64,000 nt of DNA from Streptomyces violaceusniger Tu 4113 (GCF_000147815.2 NC_015957.1:1302001-1366000), one strand, 5' to 3'. Counted from the stretch's first letter, positions 17,881 to 26,859 are shown. Made by a program: numbers and translations. Notes: generated by a model from the letters alone, not told the origin.

Positions 17881-18378
17881 GTGTTCTTGTTCTTGCTGAT
17901 CGCGCTGGTCGTGGTGGTCGGCGGGGTCACGCTCGCCGTCGTCGGCGGCGGTGACGGCCCGCTCGCCGAAGCGCCCCCGGACCGGCTGGACGAGCCGCTG
18001 CCCGCCGGCCGGCCGCTGGCGCGCGCCGATGTGGAGGCGCTGCGGCTCCCCATGACGCTGCGGGGCTACCGGATGGCGGACGTCGACGATGTGCTGGGCC
18101 GCCTCGGTGCCGAGCTCGCCGAGCGCGACGCCCGGATCGCCGAGCTGGAGGCGGCGCTCGCGGGCGCGCGCCCGAAGCCGTCGTCGCTCCCCGGACCCGG
18201 CCCCGGTCCCCTGTCGGCCCCGGAGAGCGACCACGGCTTCGGGCGGAGCGGCCGCGAGGGCCCCGGCCCCGAGTGGCCCGGCTTCGACGAGGACGGCTTC
18301 GAGGGAAACCTCTTCGAGGGGCGCGGCTACGACGGGCGCGGCTATGAGGGACACGGCTACGAAGGGCAGGGCGCATGA
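17881..18378 (+). CDS. DivIVA-domain membrane protein
   Basis: Predicted 165-residue protein. One membrane helix (residues 2-25, VFLFLLIALVVVVGGV) is followed by a short DivIVA-like segment, LRGYRMADVDDVLGRLGAELAERDARI, probably helical and coiled. The C-terminus is a Gly/Glu/Tyr-rich repeat, YDGRGYEGHGYEGQ. GTG 17881 has GGGGAG nine bases upstream and starts exactly at the helix. ATG 17803 is in frame but adds charged residues before it. It overlaps tag by four bases. Confidence 0.8.
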   Translation: MFLFLLIALVVVVGGVTLAVVGGGDGPLAEAPPDRLDEPLPAGRPLARADVEALRLPMTLRGYRMADVDDVLGRLGAELAERDARIAELEAALAGARPKPSSLPGPGPGPLSAPESDHGFGRSGREGPGPEWPGFDEDGFEGNLFEGRGYDGRGYEGHGYEGQGA

Positions 18379-18971
18379 GCGGGCAAGGTGTGGTTCCGGG
18401 GCCGGACGGTCTGCTGCGCTGTCCCTGGGGCCTGGAGGCCGAGACCATGGCCGACTACCGCGTCTACCACGACACGGAGTGGGGCCGCCCGGTCCACGGC
18501 GATGACGCGCTCTATGAGCGGATCAGCCTGGAGGCGTTCCAGTCCGGGCTGTCCTGGCTGACGATCCTGCGCCGCCGGGAGGGGTTCCGGGCCGCTTTCG
18601 CCGACTTCTCGATCGCGAAGGTCGCGGAGTTCACCGAGGCCGATGAGCAGCGGCTGCTCGCCGACCCCGGGATCATCCGCAACCGGGCCAAGATCGCCGC
18701 CACGATCTCCAACGCCCGCGCCGCGGCGGCCCTGGCACCCGGTGAGCTGGACGAGCTGATCTGGTCCCATGCCCCGGCCCCCGACGGCCGCCCGGTGCCG
18801 CGGACCGCCACCGATGTCGCCGCGATCACCCCGGAGTCCACGGCCCTTAGCCGCGACCTCAAGAAGCGCGGCTTCCGCTTCGTCGGACCCACCACGGCCT
18901 ACGCCCTGATGCAGGCATGCGGCCTGGTCAACGACCATCTGGCCGACTGCCACAGCCGCGACACGGTCTGA
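18375..18971 (+). CDS. tag: DNA-3-methyladenine glycosylase I (Tag)
   Basis: Predicted 198-residue base-excision repair enzyme that removes 3-methyladenine from DNA. The family sequence YHDTEWGRPVHGDDALYERI with its conserved Trp and Glu is clear, then LEAFQSGLSWLTILRRREGF, IRNRAKI and FRFVGPTTAYALMQACGLVNDH. The C-terminal Cys/His pairs fit the known zinc site. It is coupled to the DivIVA-like gene by ATGA overlap and ends at a bidirectional terminator. Confidence 0.93.
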   Translation: MSGQGVVPGPDGLLRCPWGLEAETMADYRVYHDTEWGRPVHGDDALYERISLEAFQSGLSWLTILRRREGFRAAFADFSIAKVAEFTEADEQRLLADPGIIRNRAKIAATISNARAAAALAPGELDELIWSHAPAPDGRPVPRTATDVAAITPESTALSRDLKKRGFRFVGPTTAYALMQACGLVNDHLADCHSRDTV

Positions 18972-18996
18972 GCGCCCCGGCCGCGACGCGCTCTGA

Positions 18997-19020
18997 GCCC
19001 CGGCCGCGGGCGGCCGGGGC
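18997..19020. terminator. Bidirectional terminator between convergent tag and hydratase genes
   Basis: GCCCCGGCCG (18997-19006) and CGGCCGGGGC (19011-19020) pair perfectly around a four-base loop. It lies in the 56 bases between two facing stop codons. Confidence 0.75.
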
Positions 19021-19027
19021 GAGCCGG

Positions 19028-19834
19028 TCAGCGGCCGATGAACCTCGGCTTCTCCTTGTTCACGAACGCGTTCACCGCGATCGCGTGGTCGTCCGAGGCC
19101 CCCGCGCGGCGTTGCAGTTCGTCTTCCATGGCCAGGGACTCGGTGAGGGTGCGGCCCGCGGCGAAGGCCAGGGACTCCTTGAGCGCCGCATAGGCCGCGG
19201 TGGGGCCCTCGGCCAGCCGCCGGGCGACCGCCGCCGCCTGGCCGGCCAGCTCGTCGGCCGGGACCACCCGGTGGGCGATGCCCAGGTCGAGCGCCTCCTG
19301 GGCGTCGATACCGCGCGGGAAGAGCAGCAGATCCGCCGCGCGGCCGTATCCGATCAGCCGCTGAAGGGTCCAGGAGACCCCCGAGTCGGCGCTCAGCGCG
19401 ACCCCGGCGAAGGAGGTGTTGAAGGAGGCGGTGTCGGCGACGATCCGGTAGTCGGCGGCGAAGGCGAAGCCCGCCCCGGCGCCCGCCGCGACACCGTTGA
19501 CGGCGGCGACGACCGGCTTCGGCATCCCGGCGATGGCGGTGACGATCGGGTTGTAGTGCAGCGCCACCGTGCTCATGGTCGAGCCCTCGCCGCTGCCGTC
19601 ACGGTCGGCGGCCAGCAGGCCGATGTGCTCCTTGAGGTCCTGGCCGACGCAGAAGGCCCGCTGCCCGGAGCCGGTGAGCAGCACCGCCCGCACCGCCGGG
19701 TCCTCCGCGGCCTGCAGCAGCGCGTCGCGCAGCGCCACCTTGGTGTCGATGTTCAGGGCGTTCATCGCGTCGGGACGATTGAGCGTGATCGTCGCGAGGC
19801 CCTCGGCGAGGTCGTAGAGCACGGTGTCGGCCAT
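19028..19834 (-). CDS. Enoyl-CoA hydratase/isomerase family protein
   Basis: Predicted 268-residue crotonase-fold protein. It has the oxyanion-hole motifs GQRAFCVGQDLKEH and VAAVNGVAAGAGAGFAFAADYR, and then ALSADSGVSW, where the Asp replaces a catalytic Glu. That pattern is closer to PaaG/PaaB-type isomerase/hydratases than to classical hydratase. The C-terminal FVNKEKPRFIGR is typical. ATG 19834 has CGGAGGAC upstream. It is divergent from the DUF3117 gene. The exact CoA substrate is unknown. Confidence 0.88.
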   Translation of the reverse strand: MADTVLYDLAEGLATITLNRPDAMNALNIDTKVALRDALLQAAEDPAVRAVLLTGSGQRAFCVGQDLKEHIGLLAADRDGSGEGSTMSTVALHYNPIVTAIAGMPKPVVAAVNGVAAGAGAGFAFAADYRIVADTASFNTSFAGVALSADSGVSWTLQRLIGYGRAADLLLFPRGIDAQEALDLGIAHRVVPADELAGQAAAVARRLAEGPTAAYAALKESLAFAAGRTLTESLAMEDELQRRAGASDDHAIAVNAFVNKEKPRFIGR

Positions 19835-20083
19835 GGCGGTCCTCCGGCGGTGAGGCGAGGCGAATTGGCGGGTGGCTCGTGCGGCGGCCGCACCGGCGGG
19901 CCCGCGAGGGGACCCACCGCGGCGGTCAGCGCACAGCATGCCGGAGATCATGACCGACCGACATGTGACCTGCGTCAAAGAACCGACCCTTCGTTCGGTG
20001 ACGGCGGGCGTACGCTACCGCGACCCCCTCCCCGAATTGGGTGGTTTTGGGGGAGCGTCTCGTACAGGCGTTGCCGACCGATG

Positions 20084-20114
20084 TTGGTCATCGGGTCATG
20101 CCATGCGGGATAAT
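20084..20114 (+). promoter_or_regulatory. Candidate housekeeping promoter for the DUF3117 gene
   Basis: TTGGTC (20084-20089) and GATAAT (20109-20114) are separated by 19 bases, about 80 bases upstream of ATG 20195. The -10 is unusually close to consensus for a Streptomyces promoter. Confidence 0.35.
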
Positions 20115-20194
20115 GAGAGTGAAGCAACGTGTTCGATGCCGGTGACACCTGGGTTGTCGGCTGCGATGAGCTGGTTTCAGGAAGGGGAACGAGC

Positions 20195-20362
20195 ATGGCG
20201 GCCATGAAGCCGCGGACGGGCGACGGCCCGCTCGAGGTGACCAAGGAGGGGCGGGGCATCGTCATGCGCGTTCCGCTCGAAGGCGGCGGTCGGCTCGTCG
20301 TCGAGCTGACACCGGACGAGGCCGACGCCCTCGGCGACGCCCTGAAGAAGGTCGTCGGCTGA
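20195..20362 (+). CDS. DUF3117 small protein
   Basis: Predicted 55-residue protein, MAAMKPRTGDGPLEVTKEGR..., a highly conserved actinobacterial family (mycobacterial Rv1211 type). It appears to be two beta strands followed by the helix TPDEADALGDALKKV. ATG 20195 has GGAAGGGG nine bases upstream. A longer frame from 20129 has no comparable ribosome site. A strong terminator follows, so it is a single-gene unit. Function is unknown. Confidence 0.9.
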   Translation: MAAMKPRTGDGPLEVTKEGRGIVMRVPLEGGGRLVVELTPDEADALGDALKKVVG

Positions 20363-20387
20363 CGGCTTGCGGCCCACCATCACCCGC

Positions 20388-20436
20388 GCGCTGCCCCGGC
20401 GGCCGGTACGTCAGGTACCGACCGCCGGGGCAGCGC
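20388..20436 (+). terminator. Terminator after the DUF3117 gene
   Basis: Arms 20388-20409 and 20415-20436 pair over 22 bases with a single mismatch and a five-base loop. It is the longest hairpin in the window and lies between two convergent genes. Confidence 0.85.
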
Positions 20437-20455
20437 ATGTAAGGGGTCGCGGTAC

Positions 20456-20499
20456 GAGGCGGGGGACCGGCCGGGCAGACGAGGCGGGGGACCGGCCGG
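20456..20499. repeat. 25-bp direct duplication
   Basis: GAGGCGGGGGACCGGCCGG occurs at 20456-20474 and again at 20481-20499, immediately before the end of the methyltransferase gene on the other strand. Confidence 0.7.
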
Positions 20500-20508
20500 C
20501 AGGCCGTT

Positions 20509-21174
20509 TCAGCCCCGCTTGACCGCGCAGAGCAGGCCGTCGCCCACCGGCAGCAGGGACGACTGCAGCACGGTGGACTCCCGTACGGTCCGCAGCAGCT
20601 CGCGCACCCGCAGCACCTCCGTGGGCTGGGCGGCGGAGTCCACGGTCCGCCCGTTGGTGAAGACCCCCTCGAAGCAGACCAGCCCGCCGGGCCGCAGCAG
20701 ACGCAACGATTCGGCGAGGTAGTCCAGGCACTCCAGCCGGTCGCCGTCGCAGAAGACCAGGTCGTATCCGCCGTCGGCCAGCCGGGGCAGCACATCCAGG
20801 GCGCGGCCGGGGATGAAGCGCGCCCGGTTCCCGGTGAACCCGGCCGCGCGGAACGCCTGCCGGGCGAACTGCTGCATCTCCGGTTCGGTGTCCACGGTGG
20901 TCAGCACGCCGTCCGGGCGCATTCCGCGCAGCAGATGGATCCCCGAGACGCCCGTCCCGGTGCCGATCTCGGCGACGACCTTGGCGTCGGCGGCGGCAGC
21001 GAGCAGCCGCAGCGCGGCGCCGGTGCCCGCCGACACCGAGCGCAGCCCTGCCTCCCGGGCCCGGTCACGGGCCCAGTGAAGGGCTTCGTCCTCGGCGACG
21101 AACGCGTCGGCGAACGCCCAGCTCGTCTGCCGGTTGCCGGTAATGACCCTCTCCTGTCCCCGTAGTTGGCGCAA
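20509..21174 (-). CDS. O-methyltransferase
   Basis: Predicted 221-residue SAM-dependent methyltransferase of the catechol/caffeoyl-CoA type. The cofactor loop [17 protein letters not shown], the acidic residue in TTVDTEPE, the metal-binding-like [25 protein letters not shown] and FTNGRT are visible. It is transcribed away from sigE, with a shared upstream region. Its mycobacterial counterpart also flanks sigE (about Rv1220c). The start could be ATG 21174 or the GTG nine codons in ([10 protein letters not shown]). The substrate is unknown. Confidence 0.88.
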   Translation of the reverse strand: MRQLRGQERVITGNRQTSWAFADAFVAEDEALHWARDRAREAGLRSVSAGTGAALRLLAAAADAKVVAEIGTGTGVSGIHLLRGMRPDGVLTTVDTEPEMQQFARQAFRAAGFTGNRARFIPGRALDVLPRLADGGYDLVFCDGDRLECLDYLAESLRLLRPGGLVCFEGVFTNGRTVDSAAQPTEVLRVRELLRTVRESTVLQSSLLPVGDGLLCAVKRG

Positions 21175-21198
21175 CGGTGACTGTATCCGCTGCGCTCG

Positions 21199-21224
21199 GG
21201 AACCCGCAGATGGGACCAGGCGTT
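21199..21224 (+). promoter_or_regulatory. ECF sigma-factor promoter of sigE
   Basis: GGAAC (21199-21203, within GGGAACCC) and CGTT (21221-21224) are 17 bases apart, matching the GGAAC-N16/17-CGTT pattern of ECF promoters. It lies just upstream of the sigE start region and suggests that sigE is transcribed by its own product. Confidence 0.7.
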
Positions 21225-21304
21225 GTAGAAGCCGGGGGGACCGTATGGATCACGACCAAATGCAGGTCAAAAATGCTTATCCGGAGCTAACGGGCGAGGT
21301 GGAT

Positions 21305-22123
21305 ATGGTAGGGGCTCTACTGGAGACCACCAGAGCCGACAGGGGAGGTGCGGCTGCGGCCGGTGACCGGCGAGTGCTGAAGCGCTTTCGCAGGTCAGTG
21401 GGCGAGCCGAAATCCGTGACCAACACCGCTGACCGTTCTCGCACCCGTAGCCCGAAGGGCACGGGAGGTGCGCCCCTCGCCGAACCCGCCACCACCGCGA
21501 CCTTCGCCACGGACGCGGACGCGCCGGCGTGGACGCCTCCTACCTGGGAGGAGATCGTCAGCACGCACAGTGCACGGGTCTACCGCCTCGCCTACCGGCT
21601 CACCGGTAACCAGCACGACGCCGAGGATCTCACCCAGGAGGTGTTCGTCCGCGTCTTCCGCTCGCTGTCGACGTACACCCCGGGCACGTTCGAGGGCTGG
21701 CTGCACCGCATCACCACCAATCTCTTCCTCGACATGGTCCGCCGTCGGCAGCGCATCCGCTTCGACGCCCTCGGCGAGGACGCGGCGGAGCGGCTCCCCA
21801 GCCGCGAGCCCTCTCCCCAGCAGCACTTCAACGACACCCACTTCGACGCCGATGTGCAGCAGGCGCTGGACACCCTCGCCCCGGAGTTCCGGGCCGCCGT
21901 GGTGCTCTGTGACATCGAGGGGCTGTCGTACGAGGAAATCGCGGCCACTCTGGGCGTCAAGCTGGGCACCGTGCGCAGCCGCATCCACCGCGGCCGCTCG
22001 CATCTGCGCAAGGCGCTGCAGCACCGTGCCCCCGCGGCGCGGACCGGTCAGCAGCATGAGGTCGCCGCGGTGGAGCCGCGTGTCACGGCCCCCCGGCTGA
22101 GCGGGGAGGTCGGAATCGCGTGA
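21305..22123 (+). CDS. sigE: ECF RNA polymerase sigma factor SigE
   Basis: Predicted 272-residue extracytoplasmic-function sigma factor. About 85 polar N-terminal residues precede region 2 ([52 protein letters not shown]), and region 4 follows with [38 protein letters not shown] possible earlier ATG at 21245 has GGGGGGA upstream, but the intervening bases are AT-richer and look untranslated, so ATG 21305 is preferred. It overlaps the anti-sigma gene by four bases. With that gene, the HtrA-like protease and TatB it resembles the mycobacterial SigE envelope-stress locus. Confidence 0.92.
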   Translation: MVGALLETTRADRGGAAAAGDRRVLKRFRRSVGEPKSVTNTADRSRTRSPKGTGGAPLAEPATTATFATDADAPAWTPPTWEEIVSTHSARVYRLAYRLTGNQHDAEDLTQEVFVRVFRSLSTYTPGTFEGWLHRITTNLFLDMVRRRQRIRFDALGEDAAERLPSREPSPQQHFNDTHFDADVQQALDTLAPEFRAAVVLCDIEGLSYEEIAATLGVKLGTVRSRIHRGRSHLRKALQHRAPAARTGQQHEVAAVEPRVTAPRLSGEVGIA

Positions 22124-23049
22124 CCCGATCAGGCGGTCCGTCCCCCGCCGAGCAGCATCTCGGCGACCGCCTTGCGGCTCTGGTCGACGGTGAGCTGGGG
22201 CATGACGCGCGTGAGCGCGTCCTCGCCCATCTCGCCACCTGCTGCAAGTGCAAGGCGGAAGCCGATGCTCAGCGTCGGCTGAAAAATGTGTTCGCCCAGA
22301 CGGCGCCCCCGGCACCGTCCGAGGGCTTTCTGGCGCGTCTGCAGGGCCTGCCGGCCGCGGGCGACGACGGTATGGGCGGCTCCCCCTTCGGGGGCGGGGG
22401 CCCGAGCGTCTTCGGCCCGCGCGAGATGCGCGGCGCCCCACGGGACATCCGTGAGGTGCGCGACGTCCGGGAGCCGGAGGAGAGACGGGAGCGGGCGTTC
22501 GCCTTCGTGCCCGCGATGCCCCCGGGCACCGCGATCGCACCGGCGGCATCGGCCCGTGCCTCACGTCAGCGCGGCTTCAGGATCCATGAGGTCGAGCGCC
22601 CCGCCGCGCGCCGCAGGTTCGCCTTCGCGGCGGCCGGAGCGGTCTCGCTGGCGGCCTTCGCGCTCGGCGCGGCCCTTCCGCTGGACGCGGCGGTCGACCC
22701 CCCGGGAAGTTCGGCCGACGGTGCCGACACCGCGGTCGCCCCGGTCGATGCCGACCCCGCCGTGAGCACGGGCGTCCGGGAGCGGACCCGCCAGGAGGTG
22801 GGGCTGTTGGCCACCACGGACACCCGGACGGGCACCCCGTCCCCGACGGCCACCCCGCATCCACCGGCGCTGCGCCAGCCCGTAGGGGCGGCGCTGAATC
22901 CGCTGATACAGCCGATTCTCTCGGTCACGGAGCTGCTGCGGACGGCGAACTCCACACCCCCGGCCCCCGCGCCGACCCAGTTGGAGGTCCCGTCCCGGCC
23001 CACGTCGGGCGGCTCGCCGTATCTCGGGGTCGGCGCGCCCCCGAAGTAG
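22120..23049 (+). CDS. Zinc-binding anti-sigma factor (RseA-like)
   Basis: Predicted 309-residue anti-sigma factor. The N-terminal domain has the ZAS pattern H-x3-C-x2-C in [14 protein letters not shown] (about residues 36-48), which binds zinc and the sigma factor. A disordered Gly/Arg region follows, then [23 protein letters not shown] (about residues 165-188), which looks like a membrane helix, and a Thr/Pro-rich external tail. GTG 22120 overlaps the sigE stop, so the two are translationally coupled and made in fixed ratio. Release under envelope or thiol stress is inferred. Confidence 0.9.
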   Translation: MTRSGGPSPAEQHLGDRLAALVDGELGHDARERVLAHLATCCKCKAEADAQRRLKNVFAQTAPPAPSEGFLARLQGLPAAGDDGMGGSPFGGGGPSVFGPREMRGAPRDIREVRDVREPEERRERAFAFVPAMPPGTAIAPAASARASRQRGFRIHEVERPAARRRFAFAAAGAVSLAAFALGAALPLDAAVDPPGSSADGADTAVAPVDADPAVSTGVRERTRQEVGLLATTDTRTGTPSPTATPHPPALRQPVGAALNPLIQPILSVTELLRTANSTPPAPAPTQLEVPSRPTSGGSPYLGVGAPPK

Positions 23050-23476
23050 TACGACGGCGGTGACGGCGCGATGTCGCCGGCCGCCCGTCTCTTTGCCGAT
23101 CATGACAAGGTCCTCACGTCCGCCCTGCGCGAGCGCCGACGGACCTGATTGAATCGGCTCCGGGCAGCGCGGCTTGGCCTTACCGGCCAGGACACCCACC
23201 GGGCAAGCCGAAGGGTGCTCGGCCTTACCGGCCGGGGGGGCATTCCCAGCGGTGGCTGGGGTAAGCCGAAGGGCGCCGTAGTGTGTCCGGGTGCTTGGGC
23301 TTACCGGCCGGGGGCACCTCCCAGCGGTAGCTGGGGGCGAGCCGAAGGGGCGCGTCGCTGTCGTAAGGGAGAGCGGCCGAGCACGGTCGACCGTCGACAG
23401 GGGGTACCTCCCAGCGGTAGCTGGGGGAGGCTTAGGCGCCCCGGAGGCGAACCGAGCCCTCAAAAAAGGGGAGATC
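23050..23476. other. 427-bp intergenic region rich in dispersed hairpins
   Basis: Separates the anti-sigma gene from the htrA-like gene. At 23174-23340 there are three related units, each CTTACCGGCC...AAGCCGAAGGG. The last runs into the inverted composite repeat (23304-23459). No gene is seen. The protease may therefore have its own promoter. Confidence 0.7.
23304..23459 (-). repeat. Composite palindromic repeat, copy B (inverted)
   Basis: Reverse complement of the element at 12561-12760, sharing both CCCAGCTACCGCTGGG hairpins, the GTCGACGGTCGACCG spacer and the end TCGGTTCGCCTCCGGGGCG. It lacks about 44 bases present in copy A. It ends 18 bases before the htrA-like start codon. Confidence 0.85.
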
Positions 23477-25498
23477 ATGGACGAGCCGAAGGCTCCAAAG
23501 CCGAAGTGGTGGAGCCGCCCGGTCGCCGCACGGCCCGGCGACCAGTCGAGCGGCACGGTGGAGGGCGCCGAGGAGCGTACGGAGGCTGCCGCCGCGCAGG
23601 CGCCGCCGGAGCCTGCGGACGCGCCCGCTGCGGACGCGCCCCCTGCGGACGCGCCCATGGAGGGTCACGCGCCCGAGGGGCCGGCGCCCCGGCCGTTGCA
23701 CGAGCCCGACCCGTACAGCACCCCGCCCTACGGGGGTCCCGGACCCTGGGCCCCGGCCCCGCCCGTCCAGCACCCGGTGGCGACCCCCGCGCAGGGCACG
23801 CATGTCCCGCCCGGCCTGGCCCAGGTGCCGCCTCCGGCCCCTGGCCTGGCCCAGGCACCGCTCCCGGCCTCTGGCCTGGCCCAGGTGCCGCCTCCGGCCT
23901 CTGGCCTGGCCCAGGTGCCGCCTCCGGCCTCTGGCCTGGCCCAGGTGCCGCCTCCGGCCTCTGGCCTGGCCCAGGCGCCGCCTCCGGCCTCTGGCCTGGC
24001 CCAGGCGCCGCCTCCGGCCTCTGGCCTGGCCCAGGCGCCGCCTCCGGCCCCTGGCCTGGCCCAGGTACCGCCTCCGGCCCCCGGCATGGCCCAGGCGCCG
24101 CCCCAGGCCCCCGGGACGCCCCAGGTACCGCCCCAGGCCCCCGGGATGACCCCGCCCCACGGCACCACCCTGCCGCCCGCCGCGGGCCCCGTACCGGGGC
24201 AGAGCGCGCCCGCGCCCATGCCGCCGCACCCCGGGATGACCCCGCCGCACGGCACACAGCTCCCGGTGGGGCCCGCGGATCCCCACCGGCCCGCCCCGAT
24301 GGCGCAGCCCGCCCCGACCGCCCAGTGGCGCGGTTACGACCCCTGGACCGTGGTCCCGCCCGCCGCCCCCAAGACGCCGAAGACGGTCTCCCGCCGCGGC
24401 GCCTGGATCGCCGTGCTGCTGATCGCCCTGGTCGCGGGCTGCCTCGGCGGCGGTATCGGTGCCTACGCGGAGCGGGACAACGCCTCCGGCGGCGTCGATG
24501 TGAAGCTGCCGCAGGCCCCGGTCGAGAAGGAGGCCAGGGCCCCGGGCAGCGTCGCCGGGATCGCCGCCAGCTCGCTGCCCGGCGTGGTGACCATCCATGT
24601 GCGCGGCAGCTCGGAGGAGGGCACCGGCACCGGCTTCGTCCTCGACAAGCAGGGCCATATCCTCACCAACAACCATGTCGTCCAGCCCGCCGGCGCGGAC
24701 GGCGACATATCGGTGACGTTCAACAGCGGCCAGGACGCCAAGGCCGAGATCATCGGCCGCGACACCGGCTATGACCTGGCGGTCGTCAAGGTCGACCGCG
24801 TCTCCGGGCTCACCCCGCTGCCGCTGGGCAACTCCGACTCGGTGCGCGTCGGCGACCCCGTCGTGGCCATCGGCGCCCCCTTCGACCTGGCGGGCACCGT
24901 CACCTCCGGGATCGTCAGCGCCAAGGAGCGCCCCATCACCGCGGGCGGCGAGAAGGAGGACGGCAGCGACGTCAGCTATGTCGACGCGCTGCAGACCGAC
25001 GCGCCGATCAACCCGGGCAACTCCGGTGGCCCCCTGGTCGACCGTAAGGGGCGGGTCATCGGGATCAACAGCGCGATCCGGGCGGCCGACGACGGTTCGG
25101 GCCTCGGCGGCGGACAGGGCGGCAGTATCGGCCTGGGCTTCGCCATCCCGATCAACCAGGGCAAGCGGGTCGCCGAGGAGCTGATCAACACCGGGAAGGC
25201 CACCCATCCGGTGATCGGCGTGACCCTCGACATGGGCTACACGGGCGACGGCGCCCGGGTGAACACCAAGGGTGCGGGCAGCGGCCCGCCGGTCACCTCC
25301 GGCGGCCCCGGCGACAAGGCGGGGATCAAGGCCGGTGACGTGATCACGGAGGTGGACGGCGTCCCGGTGCACAGCGGACAGGAGCTGATCGTGAAGATCC
25401 GCAGCCACCGCCCCGGTGACCGGCTCGCGCTCACCGTCAGGCGCGACGGTAAGAAGCGCACCGCGGAGCTGACCCTGGGTTCGGCGAGCAGCGGCTGA
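23477..25498 (+). CDS. HtrA/DegP-type membrane serine protease with PDZ domain
   Basis: Predicted 673-residue protease. A long cytoplasmic Pro/Ala-rich segment (to about residue 300) contains eleven ten-residue GLAQVPPPAS-type repeats at residues 113-222. One membrane helix follows (RRGAWIAVLLIALVAGCLGG). The trypsin-like domain outside carries the triad His400 (LTNNHVVQP), Asp433 (GYDLAVVKVD) and Ser516 (NPGNSGGPL), with a PDZ domain at the C-terminus (DKAGIKAGDVITEVDG). ATG 23477 has AAAAAAGGGGAG upstream. By position it is the stress protease of the sigE locus, and it could process or be induced by that pathway. Confidence 0.92.
   Translation: MDEPKAPKPKWWSRPVAARPGDQSSGTVEGAEERTEAAAAQAPPEPADAPAADAPPADAPMEGHAPEGPAPRPLHEPDPYSTPPYGGPGPWAPAPPVQHPVATPAQGTHVPPGLAQVPPPAPGLAQAPLPASGLAQVPPPASGLAQVPPPASGLAQVPPPASGLAQAPPPASGLAQAPPPASGLAQAPPPAPGLAQVPPPAPGMAQAPPQAPGTPQVPPQAPGMTPPHGTTLPPAAGPVPGQSAPAPMPPHPGMTPPHGTQLPVGPADPHRPAPMAQPAPTAQWRGYDPWTVVPPAAPKTPKTVSRRGAWIAVLLIALVAGCLGGGIGAYAERDNASGGVDVKLPQAPVEKEARAPGSVAGIAASSLPGVVTIHVRGSSEEGTGTGFVLDKQGHILTNNHVVQPAGADGDISVTFNSGQDAKAEIIGRDTGYDLAVVKVDRVSGLTPLPLGNSDSVRVGDPVVAIGAPFDLAGTVTSGIVSAKERPITAGGEKEDGSDVSYVDALQTDAPINPGNSGGPLVDRKGRVIGINSAIRAADDGSGLGGGQGGSIGLGFAIPINQGKRVAEELINTGKATHPVIGVTLDMGYTGDGARVNTKGAGSGPPVTSGGPGDKAGIKAGDVITEVDGVPVHSGQELIVKIRSHRPGDRLALTVRRDGKKRTAELTLGSASSG
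23813..24142 (+). repeat. 30-bp in-frame tandem repeat inside the htrA-like gene
   Basis: Eleven units of 30 bases (GGCCTGGCCCAGGTGCCGCC as core), nine close and two degenerate, encode GLAQ(V/A)PPPA(S/P). Adjacent copies are almost identical in DNA, so length changes by slippage or recombination would keep the frame. Confidence 0.9.
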
Positions 25499-25597
25499 CG
25501 CGCGTTGTTGGCCCGGCCGTCTCCCACGCCGACCCTGCCGCCAGGTACGGTGTTGAGTGGCCCAGGCCCGGGCCCAGACGTCTTGAGGAGCTGCAAG

Positions 25598-26068
25598 GTG
25601 CTGGACATAGGACCTCTCGAGTTTGTCGCGCTCGTTGTCCTTGCGGTGCTCGTCTTCGGCCCGGACAAGCTCCCGAAGGTGATTCGGGACGTCTCGCAGT
25701 TCATCCGGAAGGTCCGGGAGTTCTCCGACAACGCCAAGGAGGACATCCGCTCCGAGCTGGGGCCGGAGTTCAAGGACTTCGAGTTCGAGGACCTCAACCC
25801 CAAGACCTTCGTGCGCAAGCATGTGATGGACTCCGATGAGTTCGGCCTGAAGGAGATCCGTAACGGCTTCGACCTCCGTAAGGAGATGGCGGAGGTCGCC
25901 GACGTGGTGAACGGCCGGGAGAGTGATTCGCCGCAGGGCTCTTCGGGGGCTTCCGGCACCACCCCGCCGTCCCTGTCCAAGGGCGACTCCAGCACACCTG
26001 ACCTGCTGCGCAAGCGTGAGGAGCCGAGCCGCGAGGAGCGTCCGCCTTTCGACTCCGACGCCACTTGA
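25598..26068 (+). CDS. tatB: Sec-independent translocase TatB
   Basis: Predicted 156-residue component of the twin-arginine translocase, binding folded Tat substrates with TatC. The N-terminus VLDIGPLEFVALVVLAVLVFGPDKLPKV shows the membrane helix, the FGP hinge and the amphipathic helix that follows. The C-terminal 60 residues are charged and disordered. GTG 25598 has GAGGAG about 11 bases upstream and begins at the family N-terminus. It follows the HtrA-like gene, as in mycobacteria. Confidence 0.93.
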   Translation: MLDIGPLEFVALVVLAVLVFGPDKLPKVIRDVSQFIRKVREFSDNAKEDIRSELGPEFKDFEFEDLNPKTFVRKHVMDSDEFGLKEIRNGFDLRKEMAEVADVVNGRESDSPQGSSGASGTTPPSLSKGDSSTPDLLRKREEPSREERPPFDSDAT

Positions 26069-26186
26069 TCCCCCCGTATGCCCGGCCTGGTTGACCCGTA
26101 TGGCTATCCTCCCTTTGTCCGGGGTGAGGGTCGCCCGAGGGGGGCGGGCCGCCCACAACGCAGGGCAACGAGGAGGCCGCGCGCAC

Positions 26187-26846
26187 ATGGAGACCACGGG
26201 TCGGCTAGGGGAACGAGGGGTGGCAGCGGCTGCGCAGGGGATGCCCGCCGATGCCCGGCGGAGCGTCGACGGCTATCTGATGGCCGGCTTCCCCTGGTAC
26301 GGGCTTGACGAGGCGTTCACCGGCCCCCGCTGGCTGATGCAGGTGGGCGCGGCGGCCGATGGCATCGTCGAGTACGGCTCGACCGGCCATGGCGAGGAGC
26401 CGTCGCTGCGCGTCGAGACCGATATGGATCAGCAGCGCTTCACGGTGGTCGTCACCGTCGCCAGCCGCCCGGGGCGGGACAGCGCCGACGGCACCGGCAA
26501 GCTGGAGGCCACCTCGGTCTCCTCGGCCGCCTGGCTGGCCGGCTCCGGTCTGTTGTCGTGCACCTGGCCGACACGGATGGAGCGGGCGTTGCGCCAGGAC
26601 TGGCTGGACCAGCAGACCGCGATCGCCTGGGAGCTGGCGGACGATCTGGAGGGTGAGAGCTGGTCGCAGCTCTCGCTCCCGGTGGACGGGGTGCCGACCG
26701 GCTTCCACTACCGCGAGTCGGAGTACGGCTGGGTGCTGGCCGGAACGGCGGGCGAGGACGTGCACATCGGGGCGTACGGGCGCGGGATGAGCGCCTACGG
26801 CCTGGGGTTCGCGGTGGTCAAGGACATCACCCGCTACGACTCGTAA
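26187..26846 (+). CDS. Conserved protein of unknown function
   Basis: Predicted 219-residue soluble protein. I recognise it only as a Streptomyces conserved hypothetical lying between tatB and mrp. It contains GYLMAGFPWYGLDEAFTGPRW and the C-terminal GAYGRGMSAYGLGFAVVKDI. No membrane segment, signal peptide or catalytic motif is evident. ATG 26187 is preceded by AGGAGG at 26171. A perfect terminator follows the stop. Confidence 0.6.
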   Translation: METTGRLGERGVAAAAQGMPADARRSVDGYLMAGFPWYGLDEAFTGPRWLMQVGAAADGIVEYGSTGHGEEPSLRVETDMDQQRFTVVVTVASRPGRDSADGTGKLEATSVSSAAWLAGSGLLSCTWPTRMERALRQDWLDQQTAIAWELADDLEGESWSQLSLPVDGVPTGFHYRESEYGWVLAGTAGEDVHIGAYGRGMSAYGLGFAVVKDITRYDS

Positions 26847-26859
26847 GGCAGGCGCCAAA

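Noticed and set aside
23432..26197. 921-codon minus-strand frame opposite the htrA-like and tatB genes
   Set aside because: It mirrors two recognised genes and includes the 30-bp repeats read backwards.
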